Program-made: the position numbers and the translations under genes
Source of the DNA: Verrucomicrobiota bacterium
GTDB lineage: Bacteria > Verrucomicrobiota > Kiritimatiellia > JAAZAB01
Assembly (NCBI GenBank): GCA_018898455.1
Contig: JAHIJO010000080.1
Location: forward strand, 1 to 52,810
Direction of reading: 5' to 3'
DNA length: 52,810 bases
The notes under the pieces: model-generated
Database searches by the model: none
What the model was told of the DNA's origin: nothing
What the model saw: the letters and a program-made list of their open reading frames with translations, nothing else
In this document: positions 16,365-26,100 of the stretch, piece after piece
Layout of the letters: every line of letters begins with the position of its first letter
Position numbering within the stretch: position 1 is the first letter of the stretch

Positions 16365-16482
16365 GGTCCCCCTCTTTCCATTTGCCCTGGGCGCGCATCA
16401 CATCGATGCGCTCAAACCGCTTTAACACATTGCGTTTGGTGATAATTTTATTCGCGCTTTTCAGACTGGTATGCTGAGACAT
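16327..16482 (-). CDS. Small basic protein (Chlamydiae/Verrucomicrobia-type family)
   Basis: A 51-residue basic protein beginning MSQHTSLKSANKIITKRNVL and continuing with RFERID and GKWKEGDR...GLPKTK. This matches the family pattern (M-S-hydrophilic-SLKS...KR.VL.R.ER...G.W.EGD..lGLPK.K) of the small basic proteins known from Chlamydiae and Verrucomicrobia, probably TIGR04137. Their function is unknown; size and charge suggest an RNA- or ribosome-associated role. The start is set by AAGGGGA eight bases upstream of the ATG at 16482. It is driven by a near-consensus promoter, so high expression is expected. It overlaps the downstream rRNA pseudouridine synthase, which supports a ribosome connection. 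It is the strongest taxonomic marker in the window. Confidence 0.85.
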   Translation of the reverse strand: MSQHTSLKSANKIITKRNVLKRFERIDVMRAQGKWKEGDRAFGLPKTKHQD

Positions 16483-16566
16483 GGTATTCCCCTTGATATT
16501 CCGAAATCCCCCACCGGCCGCTCGCCACAACCAATGCCGGACCGGATGATTGACTGTTTGCCTTTT

Positions 16567-16595
16567 CTTATAGCCTAACGGGATAAAAAGGTCAA
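16567..16595 (-). promoter_or_regulatory. Sigma-70 promoter for the small basic protein gene
   Basis: Reading the minus strand, TTGACC (16595-16590), a 17-base spacer and TATAAG (16572-16567) form a strong promoter. The start point would fall near 16560, giving a leader of about 80 bases before the ATG at 16482. Confidence 0.7.
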
Positions 16596-16706
16596 AGACA
16601 TTGTGCGGACAACATCATGGAACCGCTTGACTTGTCCCCAGCCAATCGCCATCATGCATTTACTCAGCCCATCAAGTCTCGGTCTGGAGTCGGGAGAGAC
16701 AACGGC

Positions 16707-18728
16707 ATGGATTTTTCCCACCTAACGTCAGCGGCGCTCAGCGACGTCGGTCGTAAACGGAAAGGCAACGAGGATTCGATCCTCAGTTTGCCGGAGGCGG
16801 GCATGTTTTGCGTTGCCGACGGCATGGGCGGCGCCGCCGGCGGAGAATTGGCCAGCCTTTGGACCGTGGAGGCCATACAGCATGCGTTTAAGACCGGCGC
16901 CTCATCGCCCCGGAAAACAGCCCTGGTACGAGACGCATTGAACGAAGCCAGTTGGCGGATCAAGGCCATGGCCGAAGAACAAGGCATCATCGGCGCCGGC
17001 ACTACCGCCGTCGTTCTCTTTTTTGACGACTATCAGCCCGACCAAGCCACGGTTCTGCACGCCGGCGATAGCCGCGCTTACCGCATCCGCGACGGCATCC
17101 TCGAATGCCTCACCACGGATCATTCTCTCGCGGCATCGGTCGGTCTGCCGCATGACAGCTTTTTGCCGACCATGTTCCGCGGCGTTATCACCAGGGCCAT
17201 CGGACTGGAAGATACCGTCGAACTGGATGAAGCCGTGGTCCAGGTGAAGACCGGCGATTGCTTTTTACTTTGCTCCGACGGCCTGACCAAGATGCTTTCC
17301 GACGGCGACATCCAGAATCTGATTCACACAACTTCAACCCAGGATCTTTCCCGATTCGCCGCCACCCTCGTGGATGAGGCCAATCGCGCCGGCGGCGAAG
17401 ACAATATTTCCATTATCCTGGTTGGCTTCGGCGCCCTGCCGGCGCCGATTCCGCGTCCTGCCCTTTCTAACAATGATGCGGACACCACCAATAAAACCGA
17501 AACGGCGGAAATAGCCGTTCCCGGCGACAGCCCGGTTCCGTCGGGTTCCGCCAGCATTACCGGCGCCGACAAAGAATCCCGCCTGCCCGCCGAAACGGAG
17601 GACGTGTTTATTGGCGCCACGCCCCAAACCGGCCATGGAAGCACGGCATCCACGCCCACGGCTACGCGACCGCAGAATGAACGCCCCACCCCACCTCTCA
17701 GCACCAGACTCGTATCAATCGCTGCAGAAAAACCGGCGATATCGTCCGGAAATTTCCGGGTACCCACGGCGCCCGCACCCTCCCGATCTGCCGGACGGTA
17801 CCTGCTGATCTTCGCCATTGTCGTTATCGCGCTCGTCGCAGTCCTTGTCTTCAATGCAGCCCGCCCGCACCAAGGCCGTTCCCCAATGACGCCTGCGGAC
17901 CAAGCGCGGCCGGCCGCTGTTGTTCCCGCTGCTCCGACCACGGATGGGATCCTGAGCCGTGTCAAGGGCGCCGAAAACACGGCCCAATGGACCGCCGAAC
18001 GGAATCAAGCCTTGCAGCAGCCATCCTATGCCGCCGCCTCTCTCAACGGATACCTAGACGTCGTGGCAACCTTATGTCAGCAAGCCAAACTGCCCCCCCC
18101 GCCGGCGGCCCCGACCGCGGATCAAACCGCCAAAACGGCGGAGGAAGAGGCCGACGCCTACTGCATCCGGCTATTCGAGCTCCAGCAATACCTGCGCATT
18201 CAGCTCGATACATTTATCAACGACCGCTCCGCTGAATTAAAAATCTTCGGCGCTTCGCCGACGGCGGTTGCCGAATCTATCCGGCGCTTCGCGGGACTGC
18301 CGGCTCGCCCTTCTGCTTATCCGTTCGAATCCCTCCAGCACGACCTTCGGCTGATCACGAGCTGGCTCGCTGAAGATCGTCAACGCCTGATTCCGATCGA
18401 GGAGATCCGCAGCGGATCGCCCAGCGTTCTGCCCCGGATGCTAACGCAACGCAATGCGTTGTGGTCGGCCATCCTGGCGGATATTGAAGCCTGCGGCCCC
18501 GCCATCGAACGGCGCCAGGCCGCTGCCAGCAACGATATCCTGCTGAATAACATTGCCTCCCTGCAACGGGTGATTATGAAAGCAGAGCAGACTAACCGGA
18601 GCCTTAACCTTGCGGTGCCGTGGCCGAGCAAGGAAAACCTGCCCACCTTGGCGGGTTTTTTAGAACGCGTGGGCCGGTATCTCGATCGCGCGCCGGCGGC
18701 CGAACCTGGGGAGGCTTCCCCTGAATGA
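16707..18728 (+). CDS. Membrane-anchored PP2C-type protein phosphatase
   Basis: The first 245 residues are a PP2C (PPM) Ser/Thr phosphatase that needs Mn2+ or Mg2+. Metal-binding motifs appear in order: GRKRKGNEDS, FCVADGMGGAAGGE, LHAGDSRAYRI, LLCSDGLTKMLSD and GGEDNISIILV. A Pro/Thr/Ser-rich linker of about 120 residues follows. One transmembrane helix (YLLIFAIVVIALVAVLVF, about 365-385) comes next, and then an extracytoplasmic domain of about 290 residues rich in alpha helix, with no family I recognise. This is the topology of a sensor phosphatase: cytoplasmic catalysis, outside sensing. ATG 16707 is chosen for GGAGAG eight bases upstream; an in-frame ATG at 16617 would add 30 unlike residues. 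The window's two Ser/Thr kinases, at 30281 and 50434, are plausible opponents. Confidence 0.88.
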   Translation: MDFSHLTSAALSDVGRKRKGNEDSILSLPEAGMFCVADGMGGAAGGELASLWTVEAIQHAFKTGASSPRKTALVRDALNEASWRIKAMAEEQGIIGAGTTAVVLFFDDYQPDQATVLHAGDSRAYRIRDGILECLTTDHSLAASVGLPHDSFLPTMFRGVITRAIGLEDTVELDEAVVQVKTGDCFLLCSDGLTKMLSDGDIQNLIHTTSTQDLSRFAATLVDEANRAGGEDNISIILVGFGALPAPIPRPALSNNDADTTNKTETAEIAVPGDSPVPSGSASITGADKESRLPAETEDVFIGATPQTGHGSTASTPTATRPQNERPTPPLSTRLVSIAAEKPAISSGNFRVPTAPAPSRSAGRYLLIFAIVVIALVAVLVFNAARPHQGRSPMTPADQARPAAVVPAAPTTDGILSRVKGAENTAQWTAERNQALQQPSYAAASLNGYLDVVATLCQQAKLPPPPAAPTADQTAKTAEEEADAYCIRLFELQQYLRIQLDTFINDRSAELKIFGASPTAVAESIRRFAGLPARPSAYPFESLQHDLRLITSWLAEDRQRLIPIEEIRSGSPSVLPRMLTQRNALWSAILADIEACGPAIERRQAAASNDILLNNIASLQRVIMKAEQTNRSLNLAVPWPSKENLPTLAGFLERVGRYLDRAPAAEPGEASPE

Positions 18729-18857
18729 CAGGATATTTAACCACAGTGGTTCGCAGAGGTTATAAGAAGAACGAGAGACACAACTTCAACATGATGTGGA
18801 ACGTCAGTTATTGAACAGTGAAGGGCGCAGGAAACCGTCAACCAAAAGGAGAGCACC

Positions 18858-19790
18858 ATGAATCATAAAGCGTTCATTCAAGAGCAGATCGCGGAAATCC
18901 GGAAAACCGTCGGTGACGGCATTGCCATCAACGCGCTCAGCGGCGGCGTGGACAGTTCGGTCGTAACAGTGCTCGGCCACCGGGCGCTGGGCAGGCGCAT
19001 GAAGACATTTTTCGTGGACAACGCGCTCATGCGGAACGGCGAGCCGGCGCAGATCATCAAACTCTTTTCCAACCTGAAGATCCCCGTGGAACTCGTGGAT
19101 GCGCGCGCAGAATTCCTTAAGGCCCTCAAAGGCGTGACGGATCCCGAGAAAAAGCGCCAGGCCATTACCGACACGTTTTATGCCAAAGTGTTTGTCAAGC
19201 TGGTCAAGAAATCCAAGGCCCGGTTCCTGATGCACGGCACGATTCTCACGGACATCGAGGAATCCGTCGCCGGCATCAAACGCCAGCACAATATTCTCTC
19301 CCAGCTCGGTATCAAGCCCGAGGAGGCCTATGGATACTCGGTCCTGGAACCGCTGAAGACCCTGCGCAAGGACGGCGTACGAGAAGTTGCCGCGCAGTTG
19401 GGCTTGCCGAAGTCCGTTGCTCAACGGATGCCGTTCCCGGGTCCGGCGCTGGCCGCCCGGATCGTCGGCGCCGTGACGGAGGCCAAGCTGGAGATCGTGC
19501 GGCAAGCCACGGCAATTGTGGAAGAAGAGCTGGCAGCCTGCGACGTTTTCCAGTATTTCGCCGTGCTCCTTGAGGACCGGGCCACCGGCATCCGCGGCGG
19601 CAAGCGGGAATTCGGCCGAATCATCGTCGTGCGTTGCGTCAACAGCGTGGATGCGCGGACCGCAACCGTGACCCGCCTGCCGTGGAACAAATTAGAACGC
19701 ATCAGCCGGAGGATCACCGGCCTGAAGAACATCAACCGCTGCGTCTATGACCTGACACCCAAGCCGCCGGCGACAATCGAATACGTATGA
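18858..19790 (+). CDS. guaA: GMP synthase, ATP-pyrophosphatase and dimerisation subunit only (short GuaA)
   Basis: This makes GMP from XMP, ATP and ammonia. The 310 residues cover the ATP-PPase domain, with the PP-loop LSGGVDSS at 27-34, and the C-terminal dimerisation domain (AQRMPFPGPALAARIVG, then KPPATIEYV at the end). The class-I glutaminase domain that forms the first 200 residues of the usual 525-residue enzyme is missing, and the 129 bases upstream cannot hold it. This is the two-subunit form known from archaea and some bacteria, where a separate glutaminase supplies ammonia. Several blocks differ from common bacterial GuaA (for example VLLEDRATGIRGGKREFGRI). AAGGAGAG before the ATG fixes the start. 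No partner glutaminase gene is visible in the window. Confidence 0.9.
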   Translation: MNHKAFIQEQIAEIRKTVGDGIAINALSGGVDSSVVTVLGHRALGRRMKTFFVDNALMRNGEPAQIIKLFSNLKIPVELVDARAEFLKALKGVTDPEKKRQAITDTFYAKVFVKLVKKSKARFLMHGTILTDIEESVAGIKRQHNILSQLGIKPEEAYGYSVLEPLKTLRKDGVREVAAQLGLPKSVAQRMPFPGPALAARIVGAVTEAKLEIVRQATAIVEEELAACDVFQYFAVLLEDRATGIRGGKREFGRIIVVRCVNSVDARTATVTRLPWNKLERISRRITGLKNINRCVYDLTPKPPATIEYV

Positions 19791-19810
19791 TTCGCGGGGG
19801 CGAATCCGTA

Positions 19811-20599
19811 TCATTCCTTGTCTAGGAAACCCATGACGCCGAAGGAATAGGCGCGCTTATTGCGACCCTCGACCGGCTTGATGTCTATTGAAGAATTCAT
19901 CTTGACGGCGCCGCGCGACATGATCACGTAGCCGGTGTCCAAGTCGTCATACGGAATGGCCACGGCCTCGGGACAGAAGACGCCGATCAGGTCCCCCTTG
20001 TGCGCCGCCATGGGCACTTCAAACGCCAACTGCTGTTCGCCCGCCTGCTGGGCCGTCAGCTCCCGGCTCATGTCCGTCACGATCAGTTCCTTCTGATCCG
20101 CCGTGGGCCGCAACAGGCAGAACGTCAGCCGGGTGGGCCCGGTCACATATACCCGCCCGCCAATCAGCGTTCCGTCGGCGGGAAGAGGATGCAGCATATC
20201 CACCAGTACCTGGTTCACCTCATTGCCCGTCGTCTGGCGCTGATAGAGTTCACTGCCAATGTAGTCCACAATTTCCATTTTCTTGTAGTTATCACGCATG
20301 ATCTTCATGACTTCATCGGTGAACTGCCGGACACCCTTGCGAAGATTCTGTGATTCCTGGATGCGTTCCGCCTTTTCCCTGTCCAGCACCTGGGACCGGC
20401 GGCTGTAATAGTTGAGCTCTGTGGTCAAATACTGTTTATCGATGGTCAGAGTTGCGATCTGCTGTTCCTGTTCCTTCGTCTGGTTCATCAGGCTCTGGTT
20501 TTCCGTCTGCAGTTGCGCAACGCGCTGATCCGGCGTCGCGCACCCGCCCAAGACGAGGACCAGGATCGGCCCAACTATGATCATCAGCCGCTTTTTCAT
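19811..20599 (-). CDS. Coiled-coil lipoprotein of unknown function
   Basis: A 262-residue lipoprotein: MKKRLMIIVGPILVLVLGGC is a type II signal with lipidated Cys20. A coiled coil follows at about residues 25-85 (QRVAQLQTENQSLMNQTKEQ, with heptad-like Leu/Ile spacing). The remaining 170 residues are predicted beta-rich and I recognise no domain. The protein probably sits on the inner leaflet side of the outer membrane or on the inner membrane, reaching into the periplasm. AAGGAG seven bases upstream supports the start. It ends tail-to-tail with guaA and stands alone. Confidence 0.78.
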   Translation of the reverse strand: MKKRLMIIVGPILVLVLGGCATPDQRVAQLQTENQSLMNQTKEQEQQIATLTIDKQYLTTELNYYSRRSQVLDREKAERIQESQNLRKGVRQFTDEVMKIMRDNYKKMEIVDYIGSELYQRQTTGNEVNQVLVDMLHPLPADGTLIGGRVYVTGPTRLTFCLLRPTADQKELIVTDMSRELTAQQAGEQQLAFEVPMAAHKGDLIGVFCPEAVAIPYDDLDTGYVIMSRGAVKMNSSIDIKPVEGRNKRAYSFGVMGFLDKE

Positions 20600-20639
20600 G
20601 GATAACTCCTTGGTTAATGATCGTCGTTCAGCCTGACTT

Positions 20640-20780
20640 ATTTATGAAAGCGTTGCTTTCGTGAATAAGCGGCTTCCGCCGCAGGCGGATCCGCAGTGGC
20701 GGAAAACCCTTATCGCCTCCGTCAGTTGACGGATTACGGGGTGATGACAGCCCTGCGGGTGGATTATTCGCGAATAATTT
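20640..20780. repeat. Cluster of short palindromes
   Basis: The segment holds GAAAGC/GCTTTC around GTT (near 20646-20660), GCGGATCCGC, CCGTCA/TGACGG around GT, and the perfect 14-base palindrome TTATTCGCGAATAA (about 20764-20777). Nothing coding is visible. It separates the lipoprotein start from the end of the PcRGLX-like gene and resembles a degraded palindromic repeat element. Confidence 0.45.
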
Positions 20781-20822
20781 AGCTTAGCATGGCGCGCCGC
20801 CATGACAACTAATATTTTTGCT

Positions 20823-23165
20823 TTATGGTTCAACCCTGACTCTTCCCGCAAACTGCGCCGCCGCTTCGCCGGATCCGTACATGTTCAAAGTATACATTTT
20901 ACCCGCTCCCTGCCCCGACCTGAGATCGCAGGCGTCTTTTTTCAGACGGCTGAACTTTGCGCGCCACGCTTTTTTAAGAATTCTGATGTGTTCAACGTCG
21001 CCCGTGATCCGTGCGCTGTGAACCATGGCCTTGATGATCACGCCGATCTGTTTGATAATTTTTGAAGCGGGGCAGGATGTGTACCGCCAGTCGCTTTTTC
21101 GCTCGTCCCACGTGTCGTTGATGAGATGGTCAATGTATCGTTTCAGTGAACCCGGGATGCGTCTGTCTCCGGTCATCTGATAGTAGCGGCAGAGACCGTT
21201 CATGCGGACGCATCCGATAAAACCCGCCTCGCCGACGTGCTTCTTTGTCTTGCAGAAACAGTGCCCGTGAGGCAGATCGTAGAGCCACCCTCCGCAATTC
21301 GGGTCCTGTTCGGAGAGCGCATCGTCGGCCAGCGTCTTCATCGCTCGCAAACACGCTTTGGTGGGCGCTATTTCATTGGCCGGAGCCAATGCCAGCATTG
21401 TCCAACCGTTGACTCGTCCGCAATGGCTCCCGCCCCTGAATCCATTGAACTTGCGATCGAGCACAAGTTTGGCGAGGTTGTCGCCGACGGCAATGACCGT
21501 TTCCTTGAGCCACGGATCGCCGGTCAGCAGATACAGCTTGGCCATGCCCTGGGTGAACACATGGCCGAGATTGTATGGATCCAGGCACAGGTAAGGTCTC
21601 TTGACGCCGGCGCCAACATCAAACGAAACCAATAATTTTCTTACGCGCTCAACACTGTAAAACCCGCCCACGTGCCCTACGCAGTGTTCATGCATCATGC
21701 CGGCCCGGATCGGGTAGTCCGATTTGCCAAAATTGCTTTCAAAGTATTTTTTCAGGTCGTCGTTGACAAAGTGGATCGTGTCTACCTCGCTGGTGTGCCG
21801 ACCGGCAACGTGGCCGGCGTAAAAATACTTCGGATCGCCGGTGCGGGCAAACTGGGTAAGAATGATGTTGCTGGTGTCATATTCATGGTTGCCCCAGTTG
21901 ACGTGCCGTTCGCCGAACCAGTCGCCCCAGTTCATCGCGCCGTAATCCCGTTGCTTCTCGGCACAAGCCTGATAGCCATCAAACAGATTATCAGCCCATT
22001 GATCGTAATCCCGCATACCGGTGCTGCCGGCAGGCGCGACGTCTCCCCACAAACCCGTCGCCAAAGACCGGGCCGGATCGGCGGCGGGCACCAGTGGCGC
22101 GTTGATTGCTTTGGCCAACGCTTCCCCGTTGCCATCAAGGTCAATCCATATCTCCCATCGGCGGGTTTGGCCGGTTCGCAGGCGATAACAGCTTTTCTCA
22201 AAAAGATACTGGTGCTTGTACCATGGCACCATGTGTTTGAATTGTCCGGCTTTAAATCGCGGGAACATCCCAATTGTCACGCCCTGCTGATTGATTTCAA
22301 CGTCTTTGGGCCACTGTTGCCAGAATTCCCGCATCGCCACCGCGATCACGCCGAATCCGTCGTCGAACTCCGCCCAGCCGGGCGCGCGTTTACCTTGGCC
22401 ATTCGTGCCTTCAAAGCGGTAGCACCGGTCGTCAATTTGAAACAGGCGAACATTTGATGCGGCTGTGACCTTGCCCCGCCAGGCGGGTTTGCCGCCGATG
22501 GTTCCCGCAATGACGCTTCTGCGCGGACGGATGCTCATCTTTAGATCACGAATCCGCTGCATCATGCCGGTCTCGGCGTCAATCAGGATCATCGGCTCAA
22601 TACGTATCTTGTTCAACCCGGCAAATAGCGTAACACGCATACGGAAACCGAAGACACGTTTGGTCCCGGAATAAAACGCCCCCGCCAACACCATCGTTGA
22701 CCGCAACGGCCCGGCGACTTCGATTGTTTTGGATTCAACTACCGCCCGGCAGCGCCGACCGCGATGGCTGGTCAACAACAAGTCAACATCGAACCGCTCG
22801 GACAGGGACAACAGGGCGTGTGCGGCGGGTTCAGCGGTAACCGTACCCGTCCGCAACAATGGCGTCGTCCCCCGGCGGGCGACAACGGAAGTCTCCGGCT
22901 TGCCGGATTTGGCGTTTTTTGACCAGGAAAGCGCAAATGACTGCGACTTATTGGCCTGGAAATCAAGCAACACCCATTGGGCACTGTCGTCATCCCATCT
23001 CCTCATCACCAAACTCTGTAGCGGTACGGCCTTGCCTTTGCTGTCATAAAGGAGAAAAACCGAGCCGCGCGGGGCGGCGCCACGATTGATCGGTACTCCA
23101 CCAGTCACGGGGCGAATCATGTTCAGTCCGGTTATGTCCTTGACGTTTAAATCCAAACGTTTCAT
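20823..23165 (-). CDS. PcRGLX/YetA-like protein (RIFT barrel plus alpha/alpha toroid)
   Basis: A 780-residue protein. Its first 100 residues match the RIFT-barrel domain of exo-rhamnogalacturonan lyase-like (PcRGLX, YetA) proteins: GGVPINRGAAPRGSVFLLYD, the block WDDDSAQWVLLDFQA near 57-71, and alternating beta strands. The middle and C-terminal parts (about 380-740) are helix-rich with repeated Trp/His/Tyr clusters (YDTSNIILTQFARTGDPKYF, HEHCVGHVGGFYS, FRGGSHCGRVNGW), as in the toroid catalytic domain. The fungal relative cleaves rhamnogalacturonan. Bacterial members are largely uncharacterised. No signal peptide is visible, so a cytoplasmic role on imported oligosaccharide is likely. The DUF4450-like gene ends 33 bases upstream of it on the same strand. 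Family assignment is fairly good; activity is inferred. Confidence 0.65.
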   Translation of the reverse strand: MKRLDLNVKDITGLNMIRPVTGGVPINRGAAPRGSVFLLYDSKGKAVPLQSLVMRRWDDDSAQWVLLDFQANKSQSFALSWSKNAKSGKPETSVVARRGTTPLLRTGTVTAEPAAHALLSLSERFDVDLLLTSHRGRRCRAVVESKTIEVAGPLRSTMVLAGAFYSGTKRVFGFRMRVTLFAGLNKIRIEPMILIDAETGMMQRIRDLKMSIRPRRSVIAGTIGGKPAWRGKVTAASNVRLFQIDDRCYRFEGTNGQGKRAPGWAEFDDGFGVIAVAMREFWQQWPKDVEINQQGVTIGMFPRFKAGQFKHMVPWYKHQYLFEKSCYRLRTGQTRRWEIWIDLDGNGEALAKAINAPLVPAADPARSLATGLWGDVAPAGSTGMRDYDQWADNLFDGYQACAEKQRDYGAMNWGDWFGERHVNWGNHEYDTSNIILTQFARTGDPKYFYAGHVAGRHTSEVDTIHFVNDDLKKYFESNFGKSDYPIRAGMMHEHCVGHVGGFYSVERVRKLLVSFDVGAGVKRPYLCLDPYNLGHVFTQGMAKLYLLTGDPWLKETVIAVGDNLAKLVLDRKFNGFRGGSHCGRVNGWTMLALAPANEIAPTKACLRAMKTLADDALSEQDPNCGGWLYDLPHGHCFCKTKKHVGEAGFIGCVRMNGLCRYYQMTGDRRIPGSLKRYIDHLINDTWDERKSDWRYTSCPASKIIKQIGVIIKAMVHSARITGDVEHIRILKKAWRAKFSRLKKDACDLRSGQGAGKMYTLNMYGSGEAAAQFAGRVRVEP

Positions 23166-23198
23166 GGTGTATCACCTCGTTTAAAGTATTATCGGCAT

Positions 23199-26100
23199 TC
23201 AGATTTCAAAACTATCCTTCATCACGCTTGCCCCCATCAGGCCGAAGACAATGTCGTTGGCAATCGCTTCAAGCGAAATGGCGGTCAGTACTCCGCCGGG
23301 CGGAAGATTAAACGCCACCAAATGCGCTTCCGTGTCAACTTCCACCGGCTGGGTCATATCCATGGCCGCGCTCGACCCCGCGGGCCCGAACCTGCCGCCG
23401 ATGTTTTCGAATCCGTTGGCGGCCGTGTCGTGGGCCCAGCCGAGCCAGGTGTCCCAGCAGTCGCCGATGTCAAACGGATTCACCAGCTCACGCGCGATCC
23501 TGGATCCGTCGGCAAAGTCGAGCTCGACGCGCAAGTTGACGACATGGCTCTGCGCAGGCCAGGTGGCGCCGCTCAGCATGAGGTAAAGCGTTCGGCCGCC
23601 GACATGGGGCACGGGGACGCGGATGCGCGCCGGGAATCCGCCCAGCAGCGTGACGGCGGCGATATTCGGCCCCTGCTTGGCGGTTAGGAAAGGGATGCCT
23701 TCGGCCGTCCAGGCAACGCCATCAGTCCCAACCTTTGCCCTCCAGGCCGCGTCGCTCATCTGGAAAATCCTTGGGCGCATACCTTGCGACAGCCGGGTAC
23801 GGTAATGTTCAATCATGTAGCCAAAACCGACCTGGCTGGCGGGCAACGCGGACGGTTTGGCCTCGGCCACAAGGCGCGGTACAACTTCTGTTGTTTCGCT
23901 GTTGAACGAGCCGCCAAGGTCAATAAGCGTCCATTCGTCCATGTTTTTGCTCTTGAGCCCGGGCGATTTCCACACGCGCGGGCGGGGTTGCGCGGGGTCC
24001 TCCACCCTGACCGGCAACGGCAACAGCATGGGACATTTTTCCGTCCCGGCTTCCAGAAACATAATGCCAGGGCCATGCTGGGTGGTGGTCATGCCGCTCA
24101 GGATGCCGTTCTCGATTTTTGCATCGGCCAGCAAACCCTGGGGATCCTCAAAACCGGAGGCGCCGTACTGCGCGACATTAATGAAGGCCCGCTCTCCGGA
24201 TCCGATCCTGATTTCACACGGCATGGAAACGGAAGCGGACCGATAGGAGATTTTCAGGCTGCCCGCCTTTGCCGGACCCGCGCTGAAGAGCACCCAAGTG
24301 AAACCAAATCCCGGCTGGACGCTGAACTCGACTTCCTTGCCAGCGACCAGCACGCTTTCGATACACACCGCCCTGACCGGCAGGCGAAAGTGCGCCGCGA
24401 CAGGCTCGCGCGACTTCCAGGATATATACTCGACACCGACACCCCGTTGCCATTCGTAGCTGAAGAGACTGGTCTTGATCGCAGCGTGCGCCCAATCCCA
24501 GGGAAAGGCGGGTTGGATGGCGACCTGGCGGTCCTGCATTTTCGGCTTGATCCCGAAAACATCCTCGGCAATGGTCCGAATAAACATGCTGTTGGAATCG
24601 GCAAACTCGTCATTACCGCGCAGACGTCCGTCAACCGTATTCTGGCACCCAAGACCGCCCGGGGTTGGACCATTGAACCAGCCCGGGTAGGTGGCGCGGA
24701 CGATCTCCATGGCCTCATCGCCCTTGCCGACAATGCAGTGGACGCCGGCCAGGTTCAGGTTCTCGGCATAGACGATGTCGTGCGTGCTATGAGTGTAGGA
24801 GCGGGTCTTGTTCGGGCACCAATTTGATGACCAGAACTGCCGGCCGCCGCCGGGCGTGCGGATGGATTCGAGGTGCGTGTCGGCCCAATGCAGCATCTGG
24901 TAGATTTGGAGCGGAGAGGCGGCCCCGAACTCGGCGGCGTGGTAGAGCGTTGCGAGTTCGGGATCGGGATGCAACTGCCGGTGGCCGAGCGTATCGCGCG
25001 CCTCGGCAAACACCCCTTCGCGCTTCAACCATAGCACGCGTGATATGTCTGCATGAATTCGCGTGGCTTCAGCGCGCCATGGGGACGCGTCTTCCCCGAG
25101 CCTTGCCGCGAGTTCGGCCATGAACTCATGGGCACGGAGCATGTAGGCCGAGGCCTGCGTGCACTGAGCACGGATGTACCAGTGGGAATCGCTGACCCAG
25201 GTGTTCAAGGCGCTTTCGTAAAGGGCTTCCGGCCCGGGCCTGAGCCGGCGATTTTCCCAGTCGATAATGCCCTTCAGCTCCCGAAAGATTTTGCGCATCA
25301 GGTCAAGATCGCCGGTGTAGTCGAAGTAATGGCGGACATGATCCAGAAAGACCTCGTTCATGTTATAGGATGCGCAGTTCGATTTATGCTCGATCGGCGT
25401 TGCGAGCGCGCCGCTATCGTCGCCTTCCTTGATAAGGCACAGCCTGAGGTGGTTCTCGATCGAGGTTTTGACGCGACCGGTCATTCCGCACACATTCGGG
25501 CCGTACCAGATCCGCCAACCGAGGTATGCCCAACGCCAGCTCCAGCCGCCGTGAACATAGGCCAGGTCGCCCCAGGTTCCCTCGTCGAGGAAAGCGGCCA
25601 TGCAGGCGGCCGAATTCAAATAAGGGTCAGGACTGCATACTTCAAAACGTTTTTTTATCTTGGCACACCGTTTCAGGCCGGCCGCGAAGGCAGCGGCCGG
25701 ATTGGCAACGGCCTTTTCCATGCCCCGCCCCATGCCCGCCACACAGAACCCCTCCGCATTGCCGGCGCCAATGGCCACCCGCATCACCGCGACGCTGTTG
25801 ATTCTGGTTTTTGTTTCCGGGCCTTCGACCCATTCGGCGGCGGCAACGAGGTCCGCGGGGGATTTGGCCGCGAGGGCGGGATCGCCCATACCGTATCGGG
25901 CGCGGCCGCCGCAGGCGCCGTGAATTTCCGCAATCCAGCCTTCCGGCGGCGGCATGTATTCAGGAGTCTTAATCGTCGCCGCGCCGACCGGCTGATCGAA
26001 GGAGCGCCGTAGCGTGAAACCCGCGGCGGAACACGATATTTGATCATAAAGGCATTGTGCCGGAGAGAACGCGTCGAACGCGACATGGGTTTCATCAACG

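Noticed and set aside
23784-24827. Plus-strand frame of 347 codons opposite the DUF4450-like gene
   Set aside because: Overlaps several other spurious plus frames; no start signal; the minus frame is continuous for 1149 codons.
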